Assembly (NCBI GenBank): GCA_963816535.1
Contig: CAWFKW010000006.1
Coordinates: forward strand, 124,001 to 188,000
Direction: 5' to 3'
From: CAWFKW01 sp963816535
GTDB taxonomy: Bacteria > Bacteroidota > Ignavibacteria > Tepidaquicellales > OLB5
DNA length: 64,000 nucleotides
Positions 33,870 to 42,860 of this stretch are shown piece by piece (position 1 is the first letter of the stretch; every line of letters starts with the position of its first letter). A program made the translations under genes and the position numbers. The notes beneath the pieces are model-generated. The model saw nothing but the letters and a program-made list of their open reading frames with translations, made no database searches and was not told the origin of the DNA.

Positions 33870-33956
33870 AGTATTAAAAAGCTGATAAAATCAATTTTTT
33901 GAGGAAAATTGGTGAATGAAAGACAGCAGAATTGTTTAATTTAACTTTTATCGAAT

Positions 33957-34157
33957 ATGAACACCTTGAAAGAAATGCAGGACTTCGCCGTACAGGAAAA
34001 CATCGGATTTATCGCCGATAAGACTGCTGTGGATATTGAAGAAATAGCTGAAGCATGCCTTATACTCCCTCATCTGGCAGAATCGAATCTTATATCGCAG
34101 GCGCCGCCGTTTCCTTCGGACATTGCGGGGGTCATTAAACAATATTCAGAAATATAA
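33957..34157 (+). CDS. small hypothetical protein upstream of serC
   Basis: 66-aa acidic ORF (MNTLKEMQDFAVQENIGFIA...), first in the predicted serC transcript and 34 nt before serC. It has helical, protein-like composition (VDIEEIAEACLILPHLAESN) and no signal or membrane segment. No Shine-Dalgarno site, but that is usual here. An antisense frame overlaps it. Not recognised; it could be a real small protein or a chance ORF in the leader. Confidence 0.45.
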   Translation: MNTLKEMQDFAVQENIGFIADKTAVDIEEIAEACLILPHLAESNLISQAPPFPSDIAGVIKQYSEI

Positions 34158-34191
34158 ACGAATCACTAAAATATTTTAATCATAAAATAAA

Positions 34192-35262
34192 ATGAAGAAA
34201 TATAATTTTAACGCAGGTCCTTCGATACTTCCGAAATTCACAATAGAAAACACCGCGAAGGCGGTTACGGAGCTTGAGAACACCGGCTTATCGATACTCG
34301 AAATTTCACACAGGAGCAAAGATTTCCAGAAGGTAGTGGACGATACAGTTTCGCTTGTAAAAGAAATTCTGAATGTACCGCAGGAATATTCCGTTCTGTT
34401 CTTAGGAGGCGGCGCCAGCATGCAGTTTGCAATGGTTCCGTATAACCTGCTCGGCGAAAATCAAACCGCGGCTTATCTTGAAACCGGCGCGTGGGCAAAG
34501 AAAGCCGTTAAGGAAGCAAAACTTTTCGGGAACGTGAACATTGTAGCATCATCGGCTGATAAGAATTTCACCTATGTTCCTGAAAAATTTGCCGTTCCGG
34601 ATGATTCGGCTTATTTCCACATCACAACAAACAACACGATATATGGAACCGAAATTAAACGGGATTTTAATGTTAATGTTCCGCTGGTGGCCGATATGTC
34701 ATCAAACATATTCAGTAAACCAATTGATGTTTCAAAGTATTCGCTCATATACGCGGGCGCACAGAAGAACCTCGGGCCTGCAGGCGTTACGCTGGTTATC
34801 ATAAATCCGGATATATTAGGCAAGATCGAAAGAAAAATCCCTTCAATGCTTGATTATAAAATTCACATTAAGAATAATTCACTTTACAACACGCCTCCTG
34901 TTTTCGCTATTTACGCATCATATCTTACGCTGCAGTGGCTTAAGAACTCAGGCGGAGTCGCGGCAATTGATAAATGCAACGAGGCCAAAGCAAAGCTTCT
35001 TTATGATGAGATAGACAGGAACAGCCTGTTTAACGGTACAGTTGAAAAGGAATCGCGCTCAAGAATGAACGTATGCTTCCTTGCGAATACCGCTGAGAAC
35101 GAAGCGGAGTTCACAAAATTCGCGGCAGAGCGCGGAATGGTCGGCATTAAGGGCCACAGAGACGTAGGCGGTTTCAGGGCGTCATTATATAACGCGATGC
35201 CATTAGAAGGCGTTCAGGCGCTTGTAGATACAATGAAAGAATTTGAATCAACGCATTCTTAA
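34192..35262 (+). CDS. serC: phosphoserine aminotransferase
   Basis: 356-aa PLP enzyme making O-phosphoserine from 3-phosphohydroxypyruvate. Family start YNFNAGPSILPK, then SILEISHRSKDF, LFLGGGASMQFAMVPYNLL, PLVADMSSNIFSKPIDVSKY and PLP-Lys region YAGAQKNLGPAGVTLV, ending with KGHRDVGGFRASLYNAMP. It is followed by serA, the preceding step in the pathway; phosphoserine phosphatase is not in the window. Confidence 0.96.
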   Translation: MKKYNFNAGPSILPKFTIENTAKAVTELENTGLSILEISHRSKDFQKVVDDTVSLVKEILNVPQEYSVLFLGGGASMQFAMVPYNLLGENQTAAYLETGAWAKKAVKEAKLFGNVNIVASSADKNFTYVPEKFAVPDDSAYFHITTNNTIYGTEIKRDFNVNVPLVADMSSNIFSKPIDVSKYSLIYAGAQKNLGPAGVTLVIINPDILGKIERKIPSMLDYKIHIKNNSLYNTPPVFAIYASYLTLQWLKNSGGVAAIDKCNEAKAKLLYDEIDRNSLFNGTVEKESRSRMNVCFLANTAENEAEFTKFAAERGMVGIKGHRDVGGFRASLYNAMPLEGVQALVDTMKEFESTHS

Positions 35263-35297
35263 AAAAAGCAATTGATAAATTTTAAATTAATAATATC

Positions 35298-36275
35298 ATG
35301 ATTAAAATATTGGCAAACGACGGGATAGAACAATCCGCCGAAGAATTATTAAAGTCTCATGGTTACGAAATAGTGACTCAAAAAGTAAGCCAGGATGACC
35401 TCATAAAAGAAATAAACGAAAAGAAATACGACGCGCTGCTGGTAAGAAGCGCCACAAAGGTCAGGAAAGACCTTATAGACGCTTGCCCCGGTTTGAAATT
35501 AATAGGGAGAGGCGGAGTAGGGATGGATAATATTGACGTTGCCTATGCCCGCAGCAAAGGGATAAAGGTCGTCAATACGCCGGCGGCTTCATCGCAGTCG
35601 GTTGCAGAACTTGCTTTTGCGCATTTGTTCACGCTTACCAGAATGCTTCACGAATCGAACCGGCAGATGCCTTCGGAAGGATTCACAAACTTCCCGCAGC
35701 TGAAGAAAAAATACAGCAAAGGAATCGAATTAAACGGTAAGACGCTGGGTATAATAGGTTTCGGCAGGATCGGGCAAAAAGTGGCAAGGATGGCTCTGGG
35801 CCTCGGGATGAAAGTGCTTGCTTCAGATCCACTGATGCCCGAAGCGAAAATCGATATCGATATTTATAATTCAAAGGATACCGCTATTACGGTTTCTGTT
35901 TTGATAAAAACGGTTCCTTTTGAAAAAGTTCTGAAGAACAGCGATTTCATAACATTTCACGTCCCGATGCAGGCGGATAAAAAACCGTTAATTACGTCCA
36001 AAGAAATTGAAATGATGAAGGACGGAGTTTTCCTTATTAATGATTCACGCGGCGGAATTATAGACGAAAAAGACCTTGTGCCGGCGCTTAAATCGGGTAA
36101 GGTCGCCTATGCCGGAATGGACGTATATATAAACGAGCCCACTCCTAATCCTGAGCTTCTTAACCTGCCGAATGTATCGCTGACCCCGCATGTGGGCGGC
36201 TCGACAATCGAGGCGCAGAACAGGATTGGAATTGAACTGGCTGAAAAGATTATAACCCAGTTCAACGGAAACTGA
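35298..36275 (+). CDS. serA: D-3-phosphoglycerate dehydrogenase, short form
   Basis: 325-aa NAD-dependent 2-hydroxyacid dehydrogenase, first step of serine synthesis. Substrate-domain start KILANDGIEQSAEELL; LLVRSATKV; GRGGVGMDNIDV; Rossmann LGIIGFGRIGQKVARMAL; catalytic Arg in LINDSRGGIIDE, Glu in INEPTP and His in LTPHVGGST. It ends after the catalytic fold, without the C-terminal ACT domain, so serine feedback inhibition of the classic kind is not expected. An extra loop of about 20 residues (KIDIDIYNSKDTAITVSVLI) follows the Rossmann fold. Confidence 0.93.
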   Translation: MIKILANDGIEQSAEELLKSHGYEIVTQKVSQDDLIKEINEKKYDALLVRSATKVRKDLIDACPGLKLIGRGGVGMDNIDVAYARSKGIKVVNTPAASSQSVAELAFAHLFTLTRMLHESNRQMPSEGFTNFPQLKKKYSKGIELNGKTLGIIGFGRIGQKVARMALGLGMKVLASDPLMPEAKIDIDIYNSKDTAITVSVLIKTVPFEKVLKNSDFITFHVPMQADKKPLITSKEIEMMKDGVFLINDSRGGIIDEKDLVPALKSGKVAYAGMDVYINEPTPNPELLNLPNVSLTPHVGGSTIEAQNRIGIELAEKIITQFNGN

Positions 36276-36324
36276 TAATTGTAATTTTGACAATTGGTTA
36301 TTGTAAATTGAACACTGTAATCCG

Positions 36325-37566
36325 ATGGCAATTTTAAAGGCATTTAGGGGTATTCGCCCCGTAAAAGATAAAGCGAAGCTTATTGCTTCAAAACCTTATG
36401 ACGTTCTCACTTCCGCAGAAGCGAGGGAATTAGCGAAAGGAAACGAATACTCGTTCCTACATGTTGTGAAACCTGAAATAGACCTTCCGCCGGAAACTGA
36501 TCACTACTCTCCCGAAGTGTATGAAAAGGGCAGGGAAAACTTCTGCAAAATGTATAACAAGGGGCTGTTCTTTAAGGATCAAAAAGAAAATCTCTATGTT
36601 TACGCACAAACCATGCACGGGAAAAGGCAGGTCGGACTTGTTGGATGCGCCGGCGTTGAAGACTACATGAACGGCGTTATAAAGAAGCATGAACTCACAA
36701 GAGCCGATAAGGAAGAAGACAGGAAAAATCACATCAGGGTTTCAAATATGGATGCCGAGCCGGTATTCTTCGCTTACCCGGATGTGAAAGAGATTAACGA
36801 CTTGATCGATGAAGTAACCGCAAAGCCCTGCGAATATGATTTTGTTTCGGAAGACGGCGTGAGGCATTCATTCTGGGTTGTGAGCGATGATGACATGATA
36901 AGCGAGCTGGCGCGCCTGTTCTCGCTTGTTCCGAACACGTATGTTGCGGACGGGCATCACAGAACGGCTGCTGCAGCCCTGGTAGGCGATGAAAGAAGAA
37001 GGAAAAACACGCATCACACGGGTAAGGAACCTTACAATTATTTTATGGCGGTGCATTTTCCTTCAAGCCAGCTTACTATTTACGATTATAACCGGGTTGT
37101 GAAAGACCTGAACGGCCTTAGCGATGAAGAGTTCATTCAAAAGCTCGGAGAAAGCTTTTTGATACACGAGAAAACCGAAGAGTATAAACCTGAGATGATG
37201 CACAGCTTCGGGCTTTACCTGGGGGGCAAGTGGTATTCGCTTACTGCAAGGCCCGGAACTTTTGATGAGGACCACCCTATAGATGTACTGGACGTATCTA
37301 TATTATACAGCCTTGTCCTAAAGCCGGTCCTGAATATTGTTGATCTGAGGACCGATAAGAGAATCGATTTTGTAGGCGGCGTAAGAGGGCTTGGCGAGCT
37401 TAAACGGCGTGTGGACAGCGGCGAAATGAAGGCTGCGTTTGCGCTTTATCCTGTTTCTATGAACCAGCTTATGAATATTGCCGATAGCGGTTCGATAATG
37501 CCCCCAAAGACTACATGGTTTGAACCCAAATTAAGAAGCGGGCTTGTTATTTACAGTCTTGAGTGA
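36325..37566 (+). CDS. DUF1015 family protein
   Basis: 413-aa DUF1015 protein. Diagnostic segments: ILKAFRGIRPVKDKAKLIASKPYDVL at the start, EFSFLHVVKPEID-like segment, VADGHHRTAAAALV in the middle (HHR motif) and DKRIDFVGG followed by MPPKTTWFEPKLRSGLVIY at the end. The biochemical role of the family is not established; it is often found with serC-serA in Bacteroidota, as here, which suggests a link with serine or phosphoserine metabolism. Soluble. Confidence 0.88.
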   Translation: MAILKAFRGIRPVKDKAKLIASKPYDVLTSAEARELAKGNEYSFLHVVKPEIDLPPETDHYSPEVYEKGRENFCKMYNKGLFFKDQKENLYVYAQTMHGKRQVGLVGCAGVEDYMNGVIKKHELTRADKEEDRKNHIRVSNMDAEPVFFAYPDVKEINDLIDEVTAKPCEYDFVSEDGVRHSFWVVSDDDMISELARLFSLVPNTYVADGHHRTAAAALVGDERRRKNTHHTGKEPYNYFMAVHFPSSQLTIYDYNRVVKDLNGLSDEEFIQKLGESFLIHEKTEEYKPEMMHSFGLYLGGKWYSLTARPGTFDEDHPIDVLDVSILYSLVLKPVLNIVDLRTDKRIDFVGGVRGLGELKRRVDSGEMKAAFALYPVSMNQLMNIADSGSIMPPKTTWFEPKLRSGLVIYSLE

Positions 37567-37608
37567 CGACATGGCTTATTTGTTTTAAAACAGATTTATA
37601 TAGACATT

Positions 37609-38010
37609 ATGGACTTAGTTGAATTATTAGAAAGATTTGACCGCGAAATTCTTGATAACGTAGTTTCTACATTATCAAAATATCGCCTCAAACATTATGA
37701 CGGCGACGTGAAGCAGCTTCACAGCAAGATGGCTTTGCTGTATGATTACGCGGTAAAGGGCGTGAAAGAACATAATGTAATGCCCATGGTATCATATGTA
37801 GAAAAGATGGCGGAAAAGCGGTTTATGTCCGGCTTCGATCTGCAGGAAGTGCAAACGGCTTTTAACGTTCTTGAAGAAGTTATATGGAAGTACATTCTTG
37901 AAAACGTGGCGGCCGGCGCCCAGGCGGAAGACCTGGGAATGATAAGCTCAATCATAGGAAGCGGTAAGGATACTCTTGCCAGGACATTCCTTAAGCTTGC
38001 GCGCGCGTAA
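37609..38010 (+). CDS. RsbRD N-terminal-like helical protein
   Basis: 133-aa all-helical protein. Its pattern (LLERFDREILDNVVSTLSKYR, then FDLQEVQTAFNVLEEVIWKYIL) resembles the RsbRD N-terminal domain of stressosome co-antagonists, but no STAS domain follows, so it would be a stand-alone module. An RsbW-like ATPase is encoded at 28664; a link is speculative. It sits 42 nt after DUF1015. Confidence 0.6.
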   Translation: MDLVELLERFDREILDNVVSTLSKYRLKHYDGDVKQLHSKMALLYDYAVKGVKEHNVMPMVSYVEKMAEKRFMSGFDLQEVQTAFNVLEEVIWKYILENVAAGAQAEDLGMISSIIGSGKDTLARTFLKLARA

Positions 38011-38087
38011 AACGGGACGCAGATCCGTTTAGATTTACCTCCAGTAATTTATTGTACCGATTTGCAGTTATTTTTTGCGGGAAGTTT

Positions 38088-39791
38088 ATGAAAAGAAAAT
38101 TGTTAATAAGAGATCTAACCCTTCGGGATGGCCAGCAATCGCAGTTTGCTACGCGAATGACCCAGGAACAAATCAACAGGACGCTGCCGTATTTTAAAGA
38201 CGCGCATTTTTATGCATGCGAGGTCTGGGGCGGAGCTATTCCGGATTCAATCATGCGGTACCTGAACGAGGATCCGTGGGAGCGGCTTGAGAAAATAAAA
38301 GCGGCTATCGGCGGAGCGTCAAAACTAACAGCGCTATCCAGAGGCAGAAACCTGTTTGGCTACAACCCATATCCCGAGAGCGTTATTTCCGGCTTTAACC
38401 AAATGGCGGTTAGATCAGGGGTTGATATAATGCGGATATTTGACGCCCTCAACGACCTTGATAATATGAAATCGACTATCAGGTATGTAAAAGAGGCAGG
38501 CGGCATTGCAGATTGCGCTGTCTGTTATACTGTCGACCCGCATTTTGCATATGTTGAAAAAGTAATGGCTTTTTTCACAGGGAAGAAAATTCCGGAAAAA
38601 ATATTTACCATCGATTACTTTGTCGACAAAGCCAAAAAACTTGAGAAGATGGGCGCCGATATAATTACTATTAAAGATATGGCGGGACTGATTCCGCCCT
38701 CAGATGCAGGCGAGCTCATAAAAAGACTGAAAAAGAAAATTAAAGCGCCGATAGATCTGCATACACACTGTACGCCGGGTTACGGCGTAGCCGCCCTTTT
38801 GAAAGCGATTGTGAACGGGTGCGATATTGTTGATACTGTTTTGCTGAACTTTGCCGGCGGACCTGCCGCGCCTGCATTCGAAATTATCCAGCTCCTTGCG
38901 GCGAAACTGGGGCTTGATACCGGGGTTGACCTGGCAGCTGTCTCAAAAATCAATAAGGAACTTCGCGACATCAGAACAGAACTTGCCGAATATGACGGGT
39001 CGAAAAGATTCCCGAGAGAGTTTGACCTCTTAAAAAGCAAACTTCCGAAGAAAATAAATAAGCTGTTCGATGATTCAATCGACTTTGCGCTGACTGATAA
39101 AGACGAAGAGCTTATTGCATCTACGCAGGAGATAGAGAAATATTTCAACTTCCCTGAAGGCGATGAAACTGTTAAGACTGCGCAGATACCCGGCGGTATG
39201 TATACAAATATGGTCGCACAGCTGAAACAGGCCGGGCTGGAAAATATGTACGAAAGGGCGCTTGAGATCATTCCGTCCGTCAGGCTTGACGCGGGTTTGA
39301 CGCCGCTGGTTACGCCAACCAGCCAGATCGTCGGCGTTCAGGCCGTTAACTGCGTGGTGGACGAATCAAAAGGAAACGAGTGGTATACCAATGTGTCAAC
39401 GCAGTTCGTGAATCTCGTAAAGGGGCTTTACGGCAAAACGCCCTTTCCTATAGAGCCGGAGTTCAGGGAAAAAATTACAGGCTCCGCAGAGGAAACGCCT
39501 TATGATGCTTCGGGATATAAATCGCAGCCTAACCCCTCGCTGCCCGAATTCGACGATGTTTTGCTGGCGCAGAATGAAAAAGAAAAGCTTCTGCTTGAGC
39601 TCTTCCCCGCAGTCGCTTCAAATTTTCTGAAACGCAAAAGAGAGATTGAGTATAAGAAAAAGGAAGCGGAACTTCGGGCCATTGAAGAAGCGGACAGGAG
39701 AAGAATGCGCGAGGAGCAGGAGAAATTTAATGAGCTCTCGCCTCAGGAGAAAGTCGAGGTTCTGATCGAGGGGCTTTATGATAACTGGTAA
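38088..39791 (+). CDS. biotin-dependent carboxyltransferase, 5S/OadA/PycB type
   Basis: 567-aa carboxyltransferase moving CO2 between carboxybiotin and a 2-oxoacid (pyruvate/oxaloacetate). DLTLRDGQQSQFATRM at the start, FDALNDLDNM, catalytic-Lys region IITIKDMAGLIPP, metal-binding DLHTHCTPGYG, and the conserved QIPGGMYTNMVAQL. The C-terminal ~90 residues form a charged, coiled-coil-like tail (EIEYKKKEAELRAIEEADRRR), with no biotinyl domain. The start at 38088 has GCGGGAAG before it; an upstream start at 38052 adds only untypical residues. It is followed by a 12S-like subunit, a small gamma-like protein and a BCCP, but no biotin carboxylase and no sodium-pump beta subunit. Confidence 0.88.
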   Translation: MKRKLLIRDLTLRDGQQSQFATRMTQEQINRTLPYFKDAHFYACEVWGGAIPDSIMRYLNEDPWERLEKIKAAIGGASKLTALSRGRNLFGYNPYPESVISGFNQMAVRSGVDIMRIFDALNDLDNMKSTIRYVKEAGGIADCAVCYTVDPHFAYVEKVMAFFTGKKIPEKIFTIDYFVDKAKKLEKMGADIITIKDMAGLIPPSDAGELIKRLKKKIKAPIDLHTHCTPGYGVAALLKAIVNGCDIVDTVLLNFAGGPAAPAFEIIQLLAAKLGLDTGVDLAAVSKINKELRDIRTELAEYDGSKRFPREFDLLKSKLPKKINKLFDDSIDFALTDKDEELIASTQEIEKYFNFPEGDETVKTAQIPGGMYTNMVAQLKQAGLENMYERALEIIPSVRLDAGLTPLVTPTSQIVGVQAVNCVVDESKGNEWYTNVSTQFVNLVKGLYGKTPFPIEPEFREKITGSAEETPYDASGYKSQPNPSLPEFDDVLLAQNEKEKLLLELFPAVASNFLKRKREIEYKKKEAELRAIEEADRRRMREEQEKFNELSPQEKVEVLIEGLYDNW

Positions 39792-39829
39792 GAGAAATGG
39801 TTTGAAAAGGATATTATAACAGGAAATAT

Positions 39830-41389
39830 ATGTCTATAAATGAAAAGATATTAGAGCTCACCGAAATGCGCAATGAAGCGATGCTGGGCGGCGGTGAGAA
39901 GAGAATAAAATCGCAGCACAAAAAGGGCAAATATACGGCGCGTGAGCGCATTGACCTGCTGCTGGATGAAGGCAGTTTCGAAGAATTTGATATGTTCGTG
40001 TCGCACAGGTGCATTGATTTCGGGCTGGAAAAAGAAACGTACTTATCCGACGGCGTTGTCACAGGTTACGGCACAATAGACGGCCGAATTGTTTATGTGT
40101 TCTCGCAGGATTTTACCGTATTCGGCGGCTCGCTTTCTGAAATGTACGCACAGAAGATCTGTAAAGTAATGGATAAAGCCATGCTTGTAGGAGCCCCTAT
40201 TATTGGAATAAACGATAGCGGCGGAGCGCGCATACAAGAAGGCGTTAAAAGCCTTGGAGGCTACGCGGATATTTTCCGGAGGAATATTCTTGCATCAGGA
40301 GTGATTCCGCAGATCTCGGCTGTATTTGGTCCATGCGCCGGCGGAGCAGTCTATTCGCCTGCGCTTACCGATTTTACCGTAATGACAAAAGATACGGGCT
40401 ATATGTTTGTAACCGGTCCCAAGGTTGTTAAAACGGTCACCGGGGAAATAGTCAGTGAAGAAGAACTGGGCGGGGCGTATGTTCACAGTACAAAATCAGG
40501 CGTTGTGCATTTTGTGGCCGATAATGAAGAAGAAGGTATTCTGATTCTCAGGAAATTGATCAGCTACCTTCCGCAGAATAATCTTGAGGACCCGCCGCTT
40601 TACCCGTGCAACGACCCGGTTGACAGAATTGACGACAAGCTGAACGAAATTATTCCGGATTCACCCAACAAACCCTATGACGTGCTGGATATAATTGAGC
40701 CGATTGTTGATTACGGAGAGTTTTTGGAGGTTCATGAGAATTTTGCGCCTAATATTGTTACGGGTTTTGCCAAGCTGAACGGCATGCCGGTTGGGATTGT
40801 AGCGAACCAACCGAATTATCTGGCAGGTGTGCTCGATATTAACTCATCGCGCAAAGCGGCGCGGTTTGTCAGATTTTGCGATGCGTTTAATATCCCGATA
40901 CTTACTCTTGTAGACGTACCCGGATTTTTACCCGGCACAGCGCAGGAATACGGCGGGCTCATCATCCACGGCGCAAAGCTGTTATATGCATACGGCGAAG
41001 CGACCGTGCCTAAAATTACCGTTATCCTGCGAAAGGCTTACGGCGGCGCATATGATGTAATGGGTTCGAAGCACCTGAGGGGCGATATTAATTACGCATG
41101 GCCCACAGCCGAAATTGCGGTAATGGGCCCCAAAGGCGCCATCGAAGTGCTGCACTATAACGATATCAAAGGCATCACGGATGAACAGGAGAAAATAAAG
41201 TTCATAAAAGAAAAAGAGGCTGAGTACCGCGAAAAATTTGCATCTCCGTATGTGGCTGCGAAATACGGCTACATAGACGATGTAATTGAACCGAGAAATA
41301 CGAGGTTCCGTATAATCCGCGCTCTCCAGTCGCTGGCTACAAAAAAAGACGTTAATCCGCCAAAGAAGCACTCAAATATTCCATTATGA
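39830..41389 (+). CDS. acyl-CoA carboxyltransferase, PccB / transcarboxylase 12S type
   Basis: 519-aa crotonase-fold carboxyltransferase acting on propionyl-CoA/methylmalonyl-CoA. Motifs: KKGKYTARERIDLLLDEGSFEEFD, VYVFSQDFTVFGGSLSEM, GINDSGGARIQEGV, GPCAGGAVYSPALTDF, and in the second half VDVPGFLPGTAQEYGG, LRKAYGGAYDVMGSKHL and AWPTAEIAVMGPKGA. All match the PccB/MmdA/12S subfamily. Within this cluster it may take CO2 from methylmalonyl-CoA for transfer to pyruvate via biotin, or form a propionyl-CoA carboxylase if a biotin carboxylase is elsewhere. Confidence 0.94.
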   Translation: MSINEKILELTEMRNEAMLGGGEKRIKSQHKKGKYTARERIDLLLDEGSFEEFDMFVSHRCIDFGLEKETYLSDGVVTGYGTIDGRIVYVFSQDFTVFGGSLSEMYAQKICKVMDKAMLVGAPIIGINDSGGARIQEGVKSLGGYADIFRRNILASGVIPQISAVFGPCAGGAVYSPALTDFTVMTKDTGYMFVTGPKVVKTVTGEIVSEEELGGAYVHSTKSGVVHFVADNEEEGILILRKLISYLPQNNLEDPPLYPCNDPVDRIDDKLNEIIPDSPNKPYDVLDIIEPIVDYGEFLEVHENFAPNIVTGFAKLNGMPVGIVANQPNYLAGVLDINSSRKAARFVRFCDAFNIPILTLVDVPGFLPGTAQEYGGLIIHGAKLLYAYGEATVPKITVILRKAYGGAYDVMGSKHLRGDINYAWPTAEIAVMGPKGAIEVLHYNDIKGITDEQEKIKFIKEKEAEYREKFASPYVAAKYGYIDDVIEPRNTRFRIIRALQSLATKKDVNPPKKHSNIPL

Positions 41390-41390
41390 T

Positions 41391-41624
41391 ATGACTCTGT
41401 TTAAAAGAAAAATAATAACAACGCGGAAAAAAAACGCGGCAAAACCTTTGTTGCCGGCAGGGCAGAAAGAGAAAGATACTTTCGCCGCGATCGCGGCGGC
41501 TATATATCTCTATTTTCAGGAGCAGCATGATTTTGAAAAGTATGCTCTGACTATAAAGCGAATCGATAAAATTTATTCGCCGTGGAGCTCGAAAATATAC
41601 GGCTTAAGAAAATTCCCAAGGTAA
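41391..41624 (+). CDS. OadG-like small subunit, C-terminal part only
   Basis: 77-aa basic protein starting 2 nt after the 12S gene. The segment FAAIAAAIYLYFQEQHDFEKYALTIKRIDKIYSPWSSKIYGLR resembles the C-terminal region of gamma-like subunits of Bacteroidota decarboxylases, which normally follow an N-terminal membrane helix. That helix is absent here. It may hold the carboxyltransferase and BCCP together. Confidence 0.6.
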   Translation: MTLFKRKIITTRKKNAAKPLLPAGQKEKDTFAAIAAAIYLYFQEQHDFEKYALTIKRIDKIYSPWSSKIYGLRKFPR

Positions 41625-41631
41625 AAACACA

Positions 41632-42072
41632 ATGAAAAAGTTTAATCTTAAAATAAACGGCGCACAGTACAATGTTAATATCCTCAATTCGGAGGATACT
41701 TCAGTTGAGCTGGAAGTTAACGGGAAGAAATACGATGTAACTATAGACAGGAAAGTTGAACAGCCCAAAACGCCGCAGCTTGTAAGAGCAAAATCACTGC
41801 CGTCTACAGAATCTGATAAGACCACCGCCAAAACGTCAAGCCCGTCCGGGAAAAAAGGTTCGGGAACAATAAAAGCGCCATTGCCGGGCACAATTATCGG
41901 CGTGTTTGTAAGCGAAGGGGATTATATTAAGATCGGAGCTAACCTGCTGACGTGGGAAGCAATGAAAATGGAGAACAATCTGAAGTCCGATAGAGAGGGA
42001 ACAATTAAGTCAATCAGGGTGAAACCCGGCGATACTGTCCTTGAAGGAGACGTGCTGATAGAAATAGAGTAG
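41632..42072 (+). CDS. biotin carboxyl carrier protein (1.3S/BCCP type)
   Basis: 146-aa biotinyl protein. N-terminal domain of about 60 residues, a Ser/Thr/Lys-rich linker (about 62-82), then a biotinyl/lipoyl domain (IKAPLPGTIIGVFVSEGDYI) with the biotin-attachment motif EAMKMEN, where the Lys is biotinylated. The order 5S, 12S, small, BCCP suits a transcarboxylase or a carboxylase lacking its AccC subunit. Confidence 0.93.
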   Translation: MKKFNLKINGAQYNVNILNSEDTSVELEVNGKKYDVTIDRKVEQPKTPQLVRAKSLPSTESDKTTAKTSSPSGKKGSGTIKAPLPGTIIGVFVSEGDYIKIGANLLTWEAMKMENNLKSDREGTIKSIRVKPGDTVLEGDVLIEIE

Positions 42073-42136
42073 TATTTAGGATTGCGGATTTCATATTTCA
42101 AAATGAAATTCAAATTCATAATTAAATATTACAGTT

Positions 42137-42634
42137 ATGGAAAATAACAAACAAATGTCATTGTTTGGGGTTGGACCCAAACTGGCAATAACTACATTGG
42201 CTTTTTCAGTTCTTATTTACTTTGTGAATTCTTATTATAAAGGTGTTTTCGAAATTAATGTCCTTAACCGAGCTTTTATGACCATTGCCGGGATCGCGCT
42301 GCTTGCATTCGGGCTTACGCTTCACATCATTTGCGGCAGAACAATTGTCAGGATACGAAAAGAGGATAAACTTTCCACAGAAGGAGTGTATAAAATGTGC
42401 AGGCATCCGATGTATTCGGTATGGATATTTTTTAATATACCGGCTATCGGCCTGCTGTTCGGCTCCTGGTTATTCTTTGCAATTCCTGTTTTTATGTACT
42501 TCATTTTCAGGATATTCATAAGAACTGAGGAAAATTACATTAAAGACAGATACCCTGACGATTACCCCGCATATAAGCGTAAAGTCAACCTTGTTTTCCC
42601 ATGCGTCTGGAGATTGGCAAGGGCGGCGCATTAA
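42137..42634 (+). CDS. isoprenylcysteine carboxyl methyltransferase-like membrane protein
   Basis: 165-aa inner-membrane protein of the ICMT/PEMT-like family (PF04191/PF06140 type). It has four or so membrane helices and the conserved SAM-binding C-terminal motif GVYKMCRHPMYS, followed by RTEENYIKDRYPDDYPAYKRKV. Bacterial members have few known substrates (lipids or small quinones). It is 65 nt downstream of the BCCP gene. Confidence 0.85.
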   Translation: MENNKQMSLFGVGPKLAITTLAFSVLIYFVNSYYKGVFEINVLNRAFMTIAGIALLAFGLTLHIICGRTIVRIRKEDKLSTEGVYKMCRHPMYSVWIFFNIPAIGLLFGSWLFFAIPVFMYFIFRIFIRTEENYIKDRYPDDYPAYKRKVNLVFPCVWRLARAAH

Positions 42635-42860
42635 ACTTCAGGTAGTTTTTTTAGCCGAAGTGATATAAGAAGCCGGGAATGTGCAATTTCCGGCTTTAAT
42701 ATTTTAATGAGGTCGCCGGAAGTTCAATTTATCAAAAATTCAAATTTTATTGAGGTTTACTTCTTTAGAATACTGGTTCATGTAACCGACTGAGTTTGTC
42801 AAAATTAAGTACATTATGTCAGTACAATCCTACAAAACATGACGAAAATTATATCAAAAT

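Larger units (their letters stand above)
33485..33956. other. divergent intergenic region upstream of rplU and the serC operon
   Basis: 472 nt. It holds the rplU-rpmA promoter region on the minus strand and, on the plus strand, the ATGAT-N4-ATCAT palindrome (33825-33838) and TATATTTG box (33862-33869) of the serC operon. No other gene or RNA was recognised. Confidence 0.5.

Noticed and set aside
33948..34142. Minus-strand 64-aa frame opposite the small ORF before serC
   Set aside because: Sequence looks non-native (Arg-rich start) and no promoter or RBS is visible; the plus-strand frame fits the operon better.
42285..42521. Overlapping plus-strand frame within the ICMT-like gene
   Set aside because: Out-of-frame shadow; the ICMT motifs are in the other frame.
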